Below, piece by piece: positions 21,241 through 33,343 of a stretch of 64,000 nt of DNA. The stretch's first letter is position 1. The number at the start of each line of letters is the position of its first letter. Both the position numbers and the translations under genes were made by a program. The notes below the pieces were generated by a model, which saw only the letters and a program-made list of their open reading frames with translations, was not told where the DNA came from and ran no database searches. The DNA comes from Prillingera fragicola (lineage: Eukaryota > Basidiomycota > Tremellomycetes > Trichosporonales > Trichosporonaceae). Location of the stretch: the NCBI GenBank assembly GCA_002335605.1, contig BEDY01000001.1, positions 2,852,001-2,916,000 of the forward strand. Direction: 5' to 3'.

Positions 21241-23185
21241 ATGAGCACCCGGGCACATCATCCTGCTCTTCGTGTTGGCCCAAACTCCAATCCGGACTCG
21301 GCACGCGCAAAAGTGTACTCTTCAAATCCACCTTCGCCTCTATCGTTGTCCGCGCGACTAGCGTCATCCAGCAGCCGACGCGACGCGAATTTTGAAAACA
21401 ACGCGTTTCATTTACCACCTGCAGCAGGCCACTCGACGATGACGGCCCCACAGGTGTCTGGTCAACGCATTCGCTTGCAGATCGACCCCAAAACGCCCGA
21501 ATATGAGGTGGACTCTGGCATTGCCACCCCAGTGGCCTGGGCACCTCGCGAGGACGATCCGTTGCTCGCCGGCGCACAGAATGGCAACGGCCACGTTGAG
21601 ACTCTCTTGTCACCGATGCCCCGAAGGCCAGGTGATGCCCCTCCGCTCTCTCGCTCGTCCTCGGCGCAGAGCACGGCATCGGGACGCGGCATTCTGCGAC
21701 GCATCTTTATCGACCGCGTTGGAACCCCATCGCAGCACCTCTTGAGGCCGACGTTTCCCCCGCCGTCGCTCAGTACGTACTCGCCAGTACCTCACACGCC
21801 CATGACATGGTATCAGTACATCAAGTTGTGTATCAACCAGACCATTTCGCTCTGCCTCTCGACTGTCTTTCTCGCTGCTGTCACGTCGTGGGCATTTGCT
21901 GCCGAAGCACTTTATGCCATCCCGAAATTCCTAACGTCTCCAAAACCCAAGACGTACGCCTGGGACAATGACAAGTACTGGCGGACCGAAGGAGCCAAGG
22001 TCAGCAAGAATCCTCGCGACTATGCCCTTCAGATTGGCATGGACATTGAGGATCAAACTGTTGAAACAGAGGACGGATACTATCTTCGGTAGGTGCACAC
22101 ACATTAACCCTGGCTGACCTCAGAATGCACCGCGTCATTGACCCCGACGCCGTCCCTCACAGTGACGGCCGTGGCGGCTTCCCCGTGCTGATTCTGCACG
22201 GCTTGTTTCAGTCTTCGGGCTCGTTCATCACGTCCGAGGAACGCTCGCTCGCGTTCTGGCTGGCCAAGCAGAAGGGCTATCAGGTGTACCTTGGCAACAC
22301 GCGCGGTGTGTTTGACATGGGACATCGGTCATACTCTCGCGGTGACCCGCGCTTCTGGGGTGAGTGAGGCTGTGCGAGCGTGCGCTGACGTCAGACTGGA
22401 CTATTCGTGACCTTGCAATGTACGACCTGCCGGCACTCGTCGACCATGTCTGCAAGGAGACGGGTTATGACAAAATTGCATTCATCGGACACTCGCAGGG
22501 CAATGGCCTCACGTTCATCTCGCTTTCGCTGGGAATGGTTCCCAATCTTGGCAAGAAGCTCAGCGTTTTCATTGCCCTTGCGCCGGCCGTCTACGCTGGT
22601 CCCCTGACCCATGGCTTTCCCTTTACAACGCTCAATCAAATCGAATGGAGCACGTGGAAACGGTTCTTTGGCGTACTCGACTTTATCCCGCTCATGCGAT
22701 ACGCTTACGATTACTGCCCGCCCAAGATCTTTGCTACCATGGGCTACATCATGTTTGCCTTCCTGTTTTCGTGGACCGATGCCAACTGGCTTCACCGCCG
22801 CAAGGCAAAGATGTTCCGCTTCACTCCCACACCCGTGTCGTCGGCCTCCATCTTCTGGTGGTGCGGCAAGGGCGGATTCGCAGACCGGAAATGCACCGTC
22901 GACGACAGTCTGGAGAGGTGGTTTGACGACCGCTTCCCCCCGCTCAGTATCTACTACGGCGGGCAAGACTTTCTGGTTCTCACAGAGCCTCTCATTGAGC
23001 GACTCAAGGTCAAGGAGAAGGATGTGCGTGTCATCAACGTGACAAAGATCGACGCCAGTGAGCACTGCGACTTTTACTGGGCGGCAGAGGCCGTCGAGTG
23101 GGCGTACGACTCGTTTGTCAAGGACATTGAGTCGACGCGACCTCGCTACCCAGAGGAGGAGGCTGCAGCGCAGGAGAAGGCATAG
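21241..23185 (+). CDS. Membrane-anchored acid lipase / steryl ester hydrolase
   Basis: Alpha/beta-hydrolase of the acid lipase family (Yeh1/Yeh2/Tgl1 and human LIPA group), which releases sterols or fatty acids from neutral lipid. Three exons: 21241-22088, 22124-22359 and 22395-23185, with introns of 35 nt, giving 624 aa. Residues 1-185 are a Ser/Pro-rich cytosolic region, followed by a membrane helix at about 197-225 (SLCLSTVFLAAVTSWAF). Then comes the lipase-type lid start (ETEDGYYLRMHRV) and the hydrolase core: oxyanion strand VLILHGLFQSSGSF, nucleophile elbow GHSQG with S395, Asp in YYGGQDFLV and His in SEHCDFYW. One N-terminal anchor with the catalytic domain following is the plan of yeast Yeh proteins. 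The start is the first ATG in the open frame. It converges on centrin, with 85 bp between the stops. Confidence 0.92.
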
Positions 23186-23270
23186 CCGTTTTTACATAGA
23201 GTGTCGTGTCATAGTATGCACCCAATGCCCATTGTAGCAGGCATAGAAGCAGGAAAAAAGTACAGGTGCG

Positions 23271-23841
23271 CTACTCTCCGTCGAGCATGATGGCGATAAA
23301 CTCCTCCTGGCTGATCTCGCCATCGCCGTCCATGTCAAACTCGTCAATCATGGCTTGCCTGCGTGTCAGAGTCGCCAAGCTGTGTAGACTTACAGCTCTT
23401 CATCACCCAGGTGTTCTCCAAGCTCCTTGGCCACACGCCGCAAGTTTTTCAGACTAATCTTGCCCGAGTGGTCGTCGTCAAACAAGGAGAATGCTCGCCT
23501 CAGCTCCTCCATGGGGTCGCGCGCGAGAATCTTTTCAGTCACTGGGGCATAAGCTTGGACGGCCAACACAACAACTCACTGATCTTCTCGAAATCCGCCA
23601 GACTCATAAGCCCATCTCCACGGTCGTGGTCACGCAAGAGCTTGAGAACCTCGGGCTTGCGCAGAACAAAGCCCATGGCGCGTAGTGCGACCTTGAGCTC
23701 GTGGTAGTCGATAAAGCCGTCCTTGTCATTGTCAAACAGCTCAAAGGCCTCGCGCACCTCGGCACGCTGCTCGTCGGTGAGCGAAGGGCGGGCTGGGGGT
23801 ACGGCAGATCGCCTTGCTCCTCGTCCTGGGAACGCAGACAT
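23271..23841 (-). CDS. CDC31: Centrin (Cdc31-type EF-hand protein)
   Basis: Centrin acts at the spindle pole body and in mRNA export / nucleotide excision repair complexes. Three exons: 23580-23841, 23394-23541 and 23271-23358, with introns of 38 and 35 nt; 165 aa, normal for the family. Four EF-hands are visible: [12 protein letters not shown] (canonical), [15 protein letters not shown] (degenerate), [12 protein letters not shown] (usable) and [12 protein letters not shown] (canonical). The N terminus is short and basic ([20 protein letters not shown]), which is typical of centrin and unlike calmodulin, and the linker [14 protein letters not shown] helices match. The last EF-hand ends IMLDGE. 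It shares a 247-bp divergent promoter with the next gene. Confidence 0.95.
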
Positions 23842-24088
23842 TATCTGGGATAGGGTATGGGCGTGCTCGGACAGGTATTTGGTTGTTGTGAATGTTGCTC
23901 AGAGGATATTTGCCACCTGACGCGTCGAGGAACACATCGCGTCGTAGCTAATTTTTGTTTGATCCTCCCGCTTAAATACCCCGCCTCCACTTATGGTGTC
24001 CACTGTTAGTGTTGGGCCACACTGCCAATCGTGAACATCCTTCCCTCGCACAGTCTCCCCTCTCACCTCCTGTATCTCTTCTCTTCTC

Positions 24089-25684
24089 ATGGCATCGGGC
24101 GAGCAGGAGCCTTGCATGGTTCCTCAACGTTGCCATTCATCTTCGACCCAAGCTCCGAACGATCCTCGACGCCCTCGACTTCCTCATCACCACCGTTCTA
24201 GTGTAATCAACCGACGACCAAATGTGAACTCCCCACGTGTCCCTACCAACGAGCTACCTTTTCGTAAACCTTTCATATATAATAACATGTCTCGTAGCCG
24301 GTCATCCCTACCCCCTCAGCTCGACACTGTAATTGAGGTGCGCTCCCCATCTCCATCGTCTCCCAGCCCGGCAAGCGCCGTGAGCGACGATGACTCGCCA
24401 TGTGACACCGAAAGCGTTCGCACCCTCACTCGCTCCCTTCCCTTGCGTTCCTTGTTCCTCATACGCCGCCTCTCTTTCGGTCGCCAGACCCCCAATCAGC
24501 GGCGGGAGAGCGATTCAGTGGGAAGGCCCGTGCGCATTAGTTTCGGCTACACTGTGGGCTGACAACCAAAGGACGTAGACTGCCCCACAACCAGCCCCCC
24601 TCCCCTCAAGAATGGCGTCGAGTCCACAAGAGGCAAGCTCGAACTCAAGCCATGCGATCGCGTCAACAATGGTGGCAGTCAGTGCTCACGATCGTTTACC
24701 TCGTCCCGCAACCACCAGGAACCCTGCCCAGACAGCATTCTCGGTGGCCCACTCACCGCCGAGCCACTCTCCGAAATCCTTCCTCGCCGTCAACGACAAC
24801 CAACTTTTAGTATCAGCGACGACGATGCGTCCTCTGTCAACACAGTGTTGACCGAGACCACCAAACCGGCCAGTATCAAGAGCATTCCCAGCATACTCCG
24901 TAACCCCCTCGGCAACCCGTCGCAAGTGACGCTGGATCAGAACCAACAACACGCTTCGGGATCGTCCTCCACAGTGTCCATCCCTTCAGCCACGACAATG
25001 CAACGTGCTCGTACCTTTGTGCAGCGCGCATCATCGACGTTCTCCTGGCTCTCGACAGCCTCGGCGCCAACAGGGGACTCGCAGTCGGTCAAAAGCCGGC
25101 GGTCGACGAAGAGCAAGGCAGTGTCCTGGAATCTGCCTCCTAGGCGTGGCTCGTCATCGTCTATGCTCACCGATTCGATTTCAGAACAGGACGAAGAAGA
25201 CCTGCCACCTGAGATGACCTACCCGCACTGGAAATTCCTCGAGCGGGACGCGTTCAAGGCCAACGCGCCTGGCCGTGCCCCCTCACCTACGGGCAGCGAC
25301 TGCAGCCTCCACCGCAACCTCCGAGAGTCGCGGCCTACCGTGTTCCCCGAGCCTCCCGACTGCTCAACGGAAGAGGACCGGCACGCCGCCGCGCTCGACG
25401 AACTGTTTCTCGACGCACGCGCCTTCGAGCCCCCGCCGTGGCTCGACATGGGTTACGCGTCTGAGCGCAAGAACCGCCCAAAGCGTCGCCACTCGCTGCC
25501 TGTGCGCATGCGCGAGAAGTCGCCCGAGAATAACTGGGAGCCGGCACCAGCGTCTCCGGACAACGACCTGCTCGTCACCCCGCCTACCCCCGAGCCAGCA
25601 CCGCTACCCCCGATGCCACCGGCCCGCGAAAAGCGCCACGACCACCGCGTATCCTTTACCGCTTCCCCGGAGCGATTTTGCTGA
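24089..25684 (+). CDS. Intrinsically disordered Ser/Pro-rich protein, 517 aa, unknown function
   Basis: Two exons: 24089-24529 and 24572-25684. The frame is open for the whole span except one TGA at 24560-24562. A 42-nt intron removes it (GTGCGC donor, GGCTGAC branch, AAAG acceptor) and keeps phase, so I merge what would look like two ORFs. The protein is disordered: rich in S, P, R and T, with repeated SP/TP sites, a basic patch (SLPLRSLFLIRRLSFGRQ), acidic EQDEEDLPPEM and a C-terminal proline run PPTPEPAPLPPMPP. Short ordered-looking pieces are MTYPHWKFLERDAF and PPPWLDMGYASERK. No domain is recognised; a phosphorylated signalling or cell-polarity scaffold is possible but a guess. ATG 24287 (MSRSRSSLPPQ) is an alternative start; a TTAAATACC element at 23971-23979 favours the upstream one. 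Confidence 0.65.
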
Positions 25685-27118
25685 ACGGCCCCTAATGAAC
25701 CGTGAGTCCGGCACCGGCGGTGGCCGCTGACAAGCAGTTGAACGATAACGACCCCATTGTCAATAGTAGCATGTACGAACACCTTCGCACCTTTTCCGGT
25801 CCAAAAATTCCAGTGTCCGGCTTTGTCCGGCTCCGGTATTAGTGTATCTGTCAATGTATCCGTGGGTGCCGGATAGCGAGCAAGCGACCGGAGTTGACCG
25901 ACCGGGGGTTCCGCATACATGGCGAGGAGCCGGTGACGAGGAGCCGGTGACGAGGGACAACATTGATGGGGGCTGTGGTGATGATGAGACAGAACCGGCC
26001 ATGTGCGTGGAGTATCTTCAAGATGCACGGTGGGACGTGTTGCGATGACGCTGGATCGGCGGTGAGCGATGTCAGTCAGAACTGGGAGCTTGCCTCAGTC
26101 ACTCGTCAGCGCTTCTGTGACACTCGTAGTTGGACGAGATCGCTGCAACAGTGAGTGATTGGCGCGCAATGGTCCGCTCTATAGGCCGCCCGTTAGCGAC
26201 CGAGAGGTCCGCCGCAGACGACTGTGGTGGCGAGTGGCTATGAGAGGGCCAGTCTTGAGGTGTAGCAGAGGTGAAGTCGAATAGAACAGATGCTACAGAA
26301 CAGGATATCCCGCTGAGGGGTGACTACACAACTCTGGGTGACGAGAATCAGCCGGCGTGCTCGAGGGACTTTTATCATCGTTCCTTGCTCGGCTATATGG
26401 TTCACGTGGAGGATGACCTCCACCAAGTCGTACATCTGTATGCCGATGCTGACGACAAAAAAACTTGTGGGGCAACATTGGGAGCAATGATCACGAGCAC
26501 AAGCCAGGTCCTGCTCGCTACCTCCAGCCCACCAGACTGTCCAGCTGTCCAAGCATCATATGTCATACTGTACCTGTACAGTCGTTGTTCCTTGTGCCGC
26601 GTGTTGCCCCGCGCTTTCAGCATGCATGCCTCATCCCGCACCAAACCCGCAAGCTTGCCGATCCACATGGTGATCGCTGTTACTCGGCCGAGGTCCGGTG
26701 GGCTCGGTTAAACGTAACCGGATTTCGGCAGAGTGGCCCTGGGTGGTGGATCGGAGGGGTTGCGGAGGCGCGGAGCCGATAGGGTGCAGTGGTGGTCGCT
26801 GGAGTGGTGGCGTGCGTCGCTGTTGAGCTGCGCTGCGTGTACTGGGGATACTGGCCGTCTGGTGCCAGGGCGGAAAGCTGGGCCCCCATGGGCCAGTGAG
26901 CAGCCAAGCAGCATTCGGCGTCTACTGAGGTATTACATGTATACGTGTCCGGCGGCCGCTCTACCCCCCCTGTCCTCTACAGCCCCGCTCTACTCTCCGT
27001 TGCGTGTTGCTGCCCTCTGGTTGATCTCGCTTGTACGCCGCCCGGTTTAATTGCACGGCCGAGGTCCTTTTTACGACAGGACCCCTCTCTCAACCTTCTG
27101 CCCCCAGTACCCTTATCC
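25685..27118. other. Intergenic 1.4 kb before carnitine acetyltransferase
   Basis: No supported gene. A 14-base direct repeat, GAGGAGCCGGTGAC, occurs twice in tandem at 25924-25951. The plus-strand sequence from about 26940 to 27118 is pyrimidine-rich and is probably the leader of the next gene. The open frame leading into that gene lacks ATG before 27119. Confidence 0.4.
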
Positions 27119-29213
27119 ATGCTCCGTAGCACCACCGCAAGGCTCGCCGGAGCGTCTCGTGTAAGTGGATCTATTTATTTTTCTCTGCATATCTCTGCTC
27201 TGCTCATTGCTCACACTCTTCTCCAGAGCACCATGTCCGCCGCCGCAAAGACCCGCTCCATCTCCTCGTCTGCTTCGCGCAAGGAGGAGAAGCCCCTCTA
27301 CGCCTCCCAGTCGACCATCCCCCACCTCCCCGTCCCCCGTCTCGCCTCGACGCTGCACAAGTACCTCGAGTCGCTCCTGCCCCTCCAGACCCGTGAGGAG
27401 CACGCCAACTCGTCCAAGCTTGTGCGCGAGTTTGCCGACTCGGACTATGCCCACGTTCTCCAGGCCCGTCTCCAGGCTCGCGCCGAGGAGAAGGACTCGT
27501 GGATCAGCGAGTGGTGGAACGAGGCTGCCTACATGGGCTACCGTGGACGCATCATTCCCAACGTTTCGTACTTTTACCTCCACAAGCTTGGCGCCGGCAA
27601 GGGTGCCAGCCAGACTGAGCGTGCCGCTCAGATTACCCGCGCGGTCGTCGAGTTCAAGAAGCTTGTTGACAGGTGAGTAAAAAAGCAAGCGGTCGCGAGA
27701 GATTGGGCGGTGTTCGGCAGCTTGCGGACATGCCCGTCTCGCTCGTCCAAAACTCGGTCAAACTCCTCTTGCACATGCTCGCGTAAATCGGACTCCACAC
27801 TGACATGACAGCGAGAAGCTTGAGCCCGAGAAGGTCAAGGGCAAGGCGCTCTGCATGGCCTCGTACCGCTACCTCTTCAACGCGACTCGTGTCCCCACCT
27901 CGCCTGCCGACGTTCCCATTGCCTACCCCAACACTCTGAACCACATTGTCGTCCTCCGCAACGACCGCTACTTCAAGCTCGAAGTTGGCGGCCGCAGCGC
28001 ATCCGAGATTGCCGCGGCCATGGAGCAGATCAAGGTCGAGGCCGACAAGGCACCCGGCTCTGGTCTCGGTGTTCTTACCACCGATGACCGTGACGTCTGG
28101 ACCGAGGCCCGTCGCCACCTCCTCAGCGTTGCCAAGAGCAACACAGATGCCATTCAGGACATTGACTCGGCCATCCTCCTCGTCTGCCTTGACGACGGAC
28201 CCGTCCCGAAGAATGACACCGAGCGCGCCTGGCAGTACTGGGCTGGTGGCCTCACCCCTGCCCCCGCTGGCAAGGGCCGCAACCGCTGGTTTGACAAGCA
28301 CGAGTTTATTGTTGACGAGGCCGGAGAGTCTGGATTCAACGGCGAGCACTCTATGCTCGACGGTACCCCCACCCTCCGTCTCAACGAGTTTGTCATGGCC
28401 TCGCTCGACAAGGGCGTCATCCCCCTCGAGCTGCCCGAGGGTGAGCGTGCCTCGGGCTCGCTCGTCGCCTCTGAGATCAAGTTTGAGCTCGACGCACACC
28501 TGAAGGGCGTTATCGAAGAGTCCCGCAAGGGCTTTGCCGAGGAGATTGGCAAGCAGGACCTCAAGATGATCACCTTCAAGGAGTACGGCAAGAGCACCAT
28601 CAAGGGCTTCAAGGTCTCGCCCGACGCCTGGGCCCAGATGATCAAGCAGCTCGCCTTCTACCGCCTCAAGGGCCGTCCCGGTGTCACTTACGAGTCGTGC
28701 CAGACCCGCAAGTTCCTCCTCGGCCGTACCGAGGTCATTCGTACGGTCTCGAGCGAGGCTCGCGCCTTTGTCGAGGCAATGTGCGACCCCAAGGCTACCG
28801 ACCTTGAGCGTGAGCAGCGCTTCCGCTCGGCTGCCGCTCGCCACGGTCAGTACTCGGCATGGGCGGCCGACGCCCAGGGTGTCGACCGTCACCTCTTTGG
28901 CCTGAAGAAGCTTATCCGCGAGGACGAGGAGATCCCTGCCATCTTCAACGACGAGGCCTTTGCCGCCTCGGCCAACTGGGAGATGTCGACTTCGCAGCTC
29001 ACCTCCAAGTACCTCGACGGCTGGGGCTACGGAGAGGTTGTCCCCACTGGTTACGGTCTGTCGTACGCCGTCCACGACGAAAAGATCTGCTGGGGTATCA
29101 CCACCCTCAACGGCGACGCCGACCAGATGGCCGAGGCCCTCCAGCAGGCCGCCCGCGACCTGCTCTCGGCCATGCAGCGTGCGCGCGACGCACCCAAGCC
29201 CGCCAAGCTCTAA
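27119..29213 (+). CDS. CAT2: Carnitine O-acetyltransferase, mitochondrial/peroxisomal
   Basis: Transfers acetyl between CoA and carnitine so that acetyl units can cross organelle membranes. Three exons: 27119-27160, 27227-27672 and 27812-29213, giving 629 aa. The family core is complete: N-terminal PHLPVPRLASTLHKYLESL, catalytic His in FNGEHSMLDG (H342), substrate-site segment YESCQTRKFLLGRTE, and a late GYGEVVPTGYGLSYAV. Exon 1 encodes MLRSTTARLAGASR, a basic amphipathic mitochondrial presequence. Exon 2 begins Ser-Thr and then a second ATG at 27233 (MSAAAKTRS). The C terminus is PAKL, whose AKL is a peroxisomal PTS1. Use of the first ATG would send the enzyme to mitochondria and use of the second to peroxisomes. 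The 66-nt first intron is a multiple of three with no stop, so its retention inserts 22 mostly hydrophobic residues after the presequence. Confidence 0.95.
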
Positions 29214-29407
29214 ATGCGCAACCGGCGTGATTTAGAGTAGACGGACGAATCAAAAGGGAGTCATCAGAGGTAGATCTAGACATTAGGGTCTAGGGTCTTG
29301 TTTTATGTCGAGGAAGAAGTTACGTTCAAGTAGTTTAGCATTGTCGAGATTTTGTACGCATGCAGGGATGCCCGGCACAGTTACAGGTGCATGTGATTCC
29401 GACTGAG

Positions 29408-30122
29408 CTACAACGCAAGAGCCATGTTGAGGTGCCGTGTGCCCTCCTTGATATAAAAGTCGCCACGGGGAACATACCCGAGCTTGCGATACAAGCCAGT
29501 CGCGTCGACGCCAGAGCCGTCTCGAACCGTATCGGCGGCCTGTGTGTGTAAGCACAAGTGCGCACCAATTAAGCCGACCACACGGGACTCACCTGGCTCT
29601 GACACCAGACCTCCTTCCCCCCAATCTCGCGCATATGGTCAGCCACGGCGTTGCAAAGAGGGCGAGCTAAGCCTGTGCCCCGGAACGGTGCCGAGATAGC
29701 CAGACGTCCGAGCTGTGATGGGTGAGATGGGACGGATGGACAGAGGGTTTGCAAAGAGGGCAAGATCCAGAGGAGGGCACAGGTCAGCGACGGTCTTCCT
29801 CGGAAGATCGGACGGCACAACTAACCTGGCCATCGGCGTTGCGGACGCGTACGGTGCCGGCGGGCTTGCCGTCGCTCCTGGCTAGGAAATGGGTGCAGAC
29901 GGCGTCGTCGTCGTTGGTCTCAATACGGATATCGTACCCCTTGCTTTTAGCCATTATTATACGTGAGACTTACCTGCTCGTCGATGAACACTTGGTTCCA
30001 TCAGCATGGCTCAAAGGGGGACGCCAATACTCACCTTCCTTTCGGATCGCCATACAGGCGGCCATGTCCTCTTGGCTCGTCGCTGTCGTCACCACCACTT
30101 TGGGCTTGCTCGAGGTTGTCAT
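29408..30122 (-). CDS. GNAT-family N-acetyltransferase, 156 aa
   Basis: Five exons: 30035-30122, 29974-29990 (17 nt), 29826-29939, 29593-29712 and 29408-29539. All introns are GT-AG and the joined frame is continuous. The protein starts MTTSSKPKVVVTTATSQEDM and shows the GNAT order: VFIDEQGYDIR, strand THFLARSDGKPAGTVRVR, then LGRLAISAPFRGTGLARPLC with the acetyl-CoA pyrophosphate loop R-G-T-G-L-A, and LYRKLGYVPRGDFY near the end. It is closest in layout to ElaA / YjdJ-type small acetyltransferases; the substrate is unknown. It faces away from the GH5 gene and converges on carnitine acetyltransferase (194 bp between stops). The 17-nt exon supplies the conserved FIDEQ segment, so it must be real. 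Confidence 0.88.
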
Positions 30123-31273
30123 TTTGGCTAGCTGGAGTAAAAAGAGGCCAGACACTTGGAGCACATGCACTTGTTATAAAGATAATGCTGGCAAACAGTT
30201 CACGGCTCGTCGTTCGAGTCGCAACATTGGCATCTCGGCCAACTTGCCGACAGAGTTGCCCGAGCTATGTCATGACTCGGCCGAGTCGTCTACCAACACC
30301 TGTCCCACCCACTTTCTCTGCATTGTCATTGTCCAACTCACCATGTCCGTCGCCATCACTAAACAGATTAGTTGGCCTGCATAGTCATACACACATTTCG
30401 GCATACTTGACGGTCCATTCCTGAAACCAGCACAACAGCGAAACGAGCCGAGCCTTACGAACTGACCCCTGGACAGAACTTGCAGTGACCACTGAGATAT
30501 CTGGCACTGATCGCACAGACACTCAAATCTGCGCCACACAAAGGTCTGAACACGTTTCTTGCAGCAAAGCCTTCATATCTTGCCCTTGCCAAGGACATGA
30601 GACCGCCGGGAAGCACGGCATCGATGTGTCACAAACCGGAACGCAAGGGTAGGTCGCGTCGCCTTCCCTGCGCGATGATAGCCTTTAGGACACGCCACAT
30701 CGCGAGCTGGTAACTCGGCGTGTTCGTGCTGCGTGTAGGTACTCGAGTCGCCGCCACACCACTGGCCCGGGCTCTAGCCATCCCTTGGCGTGTCCTGCAC
30801 CGTGGTGCAAGGCTCTTCCTTCCTCGCCTCGGACGGCACTTTTGTCTTTGACTACATCTGGGGTCTTGGCTGCTACAAACACGCTCTTGAGGCTGACTTG
30901 TCGTGCAACACATCGGTGCAGGACGCCCAGGCATTTGAGATGTGCGCACGAAGGTGGTGGCCCTAGAGTTGGTCGTTGCAATGAGGAGGTGGGTGCGTCG
31001 GGTGATTGTTTTGTTCACACTCACCCTGTTCTGGATACCGAGTGTGTCAAAGCACCTCGTCGTGCCGCGACAGCAGCCCACCGCCCACAGACCTTGAGTG
31101 GCCGATATAAGAGTATCACTGATGTCTCTCATTCAACTCATCCTCAACCTCTCCTACTCACCTCAGAAATCTTCTCGCTCAGCTCACGGTCTGGTACCGT
31201 AGCTCCCCACCCTCCTTCACACCACAGCCCACACGCAACCCCTCACTCTACCCTCGCAACAAACTCTACCAGC
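30123..31273. promoter_or_regulatory. Divergent promoter region: GNAT gene and GH5 glycosidase
   Basis: About 1.15 kb with no gene that I can support. A TATA-like GATATAAG lies at 31104-31111, some 165 bp before the glycosidase ATG, followed by a CT-rich leader. Such a defined TATA fits an inducible secreted enzyme. Confidence 0.5.
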
Positions 31274-33116
31274 ATGAACCTTGCTCTTCTCTCTCTTTTG
31301 GGTCTTCTTGTCACAGCGGCTGCGGCCCCCGTGAACCACCGCCACAGCATCGCCAAGCGTGCTCTCCCCCGCCTCGGCGGCCTCAACATTGCCGTAAGTG
31401 GCGTGCTGGGCAACGGTGACTGATGAGCAGGGATGCGAGTTTGGCATGAATGTCTGGGGCTGGGCCGGCACCTCCTACTGCCCCGGCACGGACCAGGTTT
31501 CGCACTTTGTCAGCCAGGGTGCCAATGCCATCCGTCTGCCTTTTGCTTGGCAGTACATGACCAACAATGACCCGGCTTCGGGTTCGCTCGACGCGTCCTA
31601 CTTTGCCCAGTTTGATGCGCTCGTCCAAAAGACCACCTCGTCGGGTGCCTATGCCATTCTTGACATGCACAACGTAAGTAGCACTGACGCAGAGATACCA
31701 GTATCTAGCCGACGGCGCATTGACGTGGTACTGACCTCGTAGTATGGCCGCTGGAACTCGGCGGTCATTGGCAGCGACGGTCCTTCGGCGAGCAACTATG
31801 CGGCTCTCTGGTCCCTCCTTGCCAAAAAGTATGCGTACAACGACAAGGTCATCTTTGCGCTCATGAACGAGCCCCACGACATGGAGATTTGCAAGTTTGC
31901 CGTCCCCGTTCAAGCTGCTGTCAATGCCATCCGTGCTGCCGGCGCCAAGTCGCAGACCATCCTCCTGCCTGGCAACTTTTGGAACAAAGCCACCGAGTGG
32001 GTCTCGGGTGCCAACTTGCCAATTACCTCGGTCACGGACCCGGCGACTGGCGACCACTCGCTTCTTGTCCTCGACGTTCACCTCTACATTGACGGCGACG
32101 GATCGGGTACTTCGCACGAGTGCGTCACCAATGGCCTCTCTACTCTTCAGCCTCTCACTGCCTGGCTCAAAGCCAACAACCGCAAGGCCATCGTGTCTGA
32201 AGTTGGCGGTGCCGTCACGGCCTCGTGCTTGAACTACCTTCCTCAGACCATCGAGCACATTGCAGACAACGCGGACGCTTATACTGGTTTCACTGGCTGG
32301 GCTGCTGGCTCGTTCAATCCCTACCCCGGCTACGAGCTCTCGCTGACCCCCAACTCTGATGGCTCGGACAACGACATCTGGAACAAGGCCTTCAAGCCCT
32401 TCCTTCCTGGTGTGAATGCTGTTACCCCTCCCAAGACTTCGGCCACCCCTCCCAAGACCTCGACTTCGGCCGTGGCTACCACGTCCAAGCCGGTGACCAC
32501 CATTGTCAAGCCAGTCACCACTGCTAAGCCCGTCACTACCACACCTGCCCACGTGACCTCTTCATCCAAGCCGGTCATCACCACTCCTGCCCCCGTATCC
32601 ACTTCATCGGTTGATCCTGTCACCCCGGTCTCCTCTCCCGTCGAGTCTTCGTCCTCGGTTCCCGTCCCCGTCGAGTTGACCTCGGTCCCTGCCCCCGTGG
32701 AGACCTCCTCTGCTTCTGCTCCGGTCGAGTCAACCTCGATCCCAGCCCCAGTCGAGTCGTCGCTCGTCCCAGTTGAGACCCCTGCCCCTGTTGAGTCGAC
32801 CTCGGTTCCCGCCGTGGTAACCACCGCCACTGCTCCCACCCCCTCGCCAACCGCCGCAAACCTCCAGACATTCACCGAGGGTCTGGCCGGCATACTCGCT
32901 CCCGCCGTCACAAAGTCGGGCGACAAGTGGACGCAGTCTGGCCAGCTGTACAACTTTGCCATTGATGCGCTCAACCAATCGTGCTACGTCCAGATGGACA
33001 AGTGCCAGCTCGCCGCCAACCGCAGCGGCAACATCGAGCCCCTCACTGTGGCCAACTGCAACGGCTCTCAGATAGCTGCTTGCCTTGCTGCTGCCCAGGC
33101 GTCGATCGCGGCCTAA
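31274..33116 (+). CDS. Secreted GH5-type cellulase/glucanase with Thr/Ser/Pro linker
   Basis: Three exons: 31274-31393, 31431-31673 and 31743-33116, giving 578 aa. Signal peptide residues 1-18 (MNLALLSLLGLLVTAAAA), followed by a possible Kex2 site, IAKR. The catalytic (beta/alpha)8 domain spans about 33-345 with GMNVWGWAGTSYCPG, the GH5 acid/base Glu in FALMNEPHD (E164) and the nucleophile Glu in IVSEVGG (E274). A low-complexity linker (about 346-490) rich in T, S, P and V follows, with repeats such as TSAPVESTSIPAPVES. A C-terminal domain of about 86 residues has four cysteines (SCYVQMDKCQ and NCNGSQIAAC) and is not a CBM1. The likely substrate is a beta-1,4-glucan (endoglucanase/cellulase), but a beta-1,3 or mannan specificity cannot be excluded. 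The TATA-type promoter suggests induction. Confidence 0.92.
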
Positions 33117-33343
33117 GCTGTGGTGCATAGGTGCTTCTGTGGAGCACCTTGGCTGTGTGCTCGACGCTCTCAGCTAAATGTTCGTAAAGTCGCCTCGGCG
33201 CATTCACTTTGTCATCTCCTTCCTGCTGGTCATACTGCGTATGCACATGTGGGGCCCTTTCAGCTGCATGCGTCAGTATCTGATCAGCGGCACTGCTACT
33301 GTGCATCTCGTCAATTACAAGAGACTGACAACCCGGTGCCGTA

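Noticed and set aside
26945..27118. Upstream in-frame extension of the carnitine acetyltransferase
   Set aside because: No ATG precedes 27119 in this frame and the sequence is pyrimidine-rich leader; the presequence begins at 27119.
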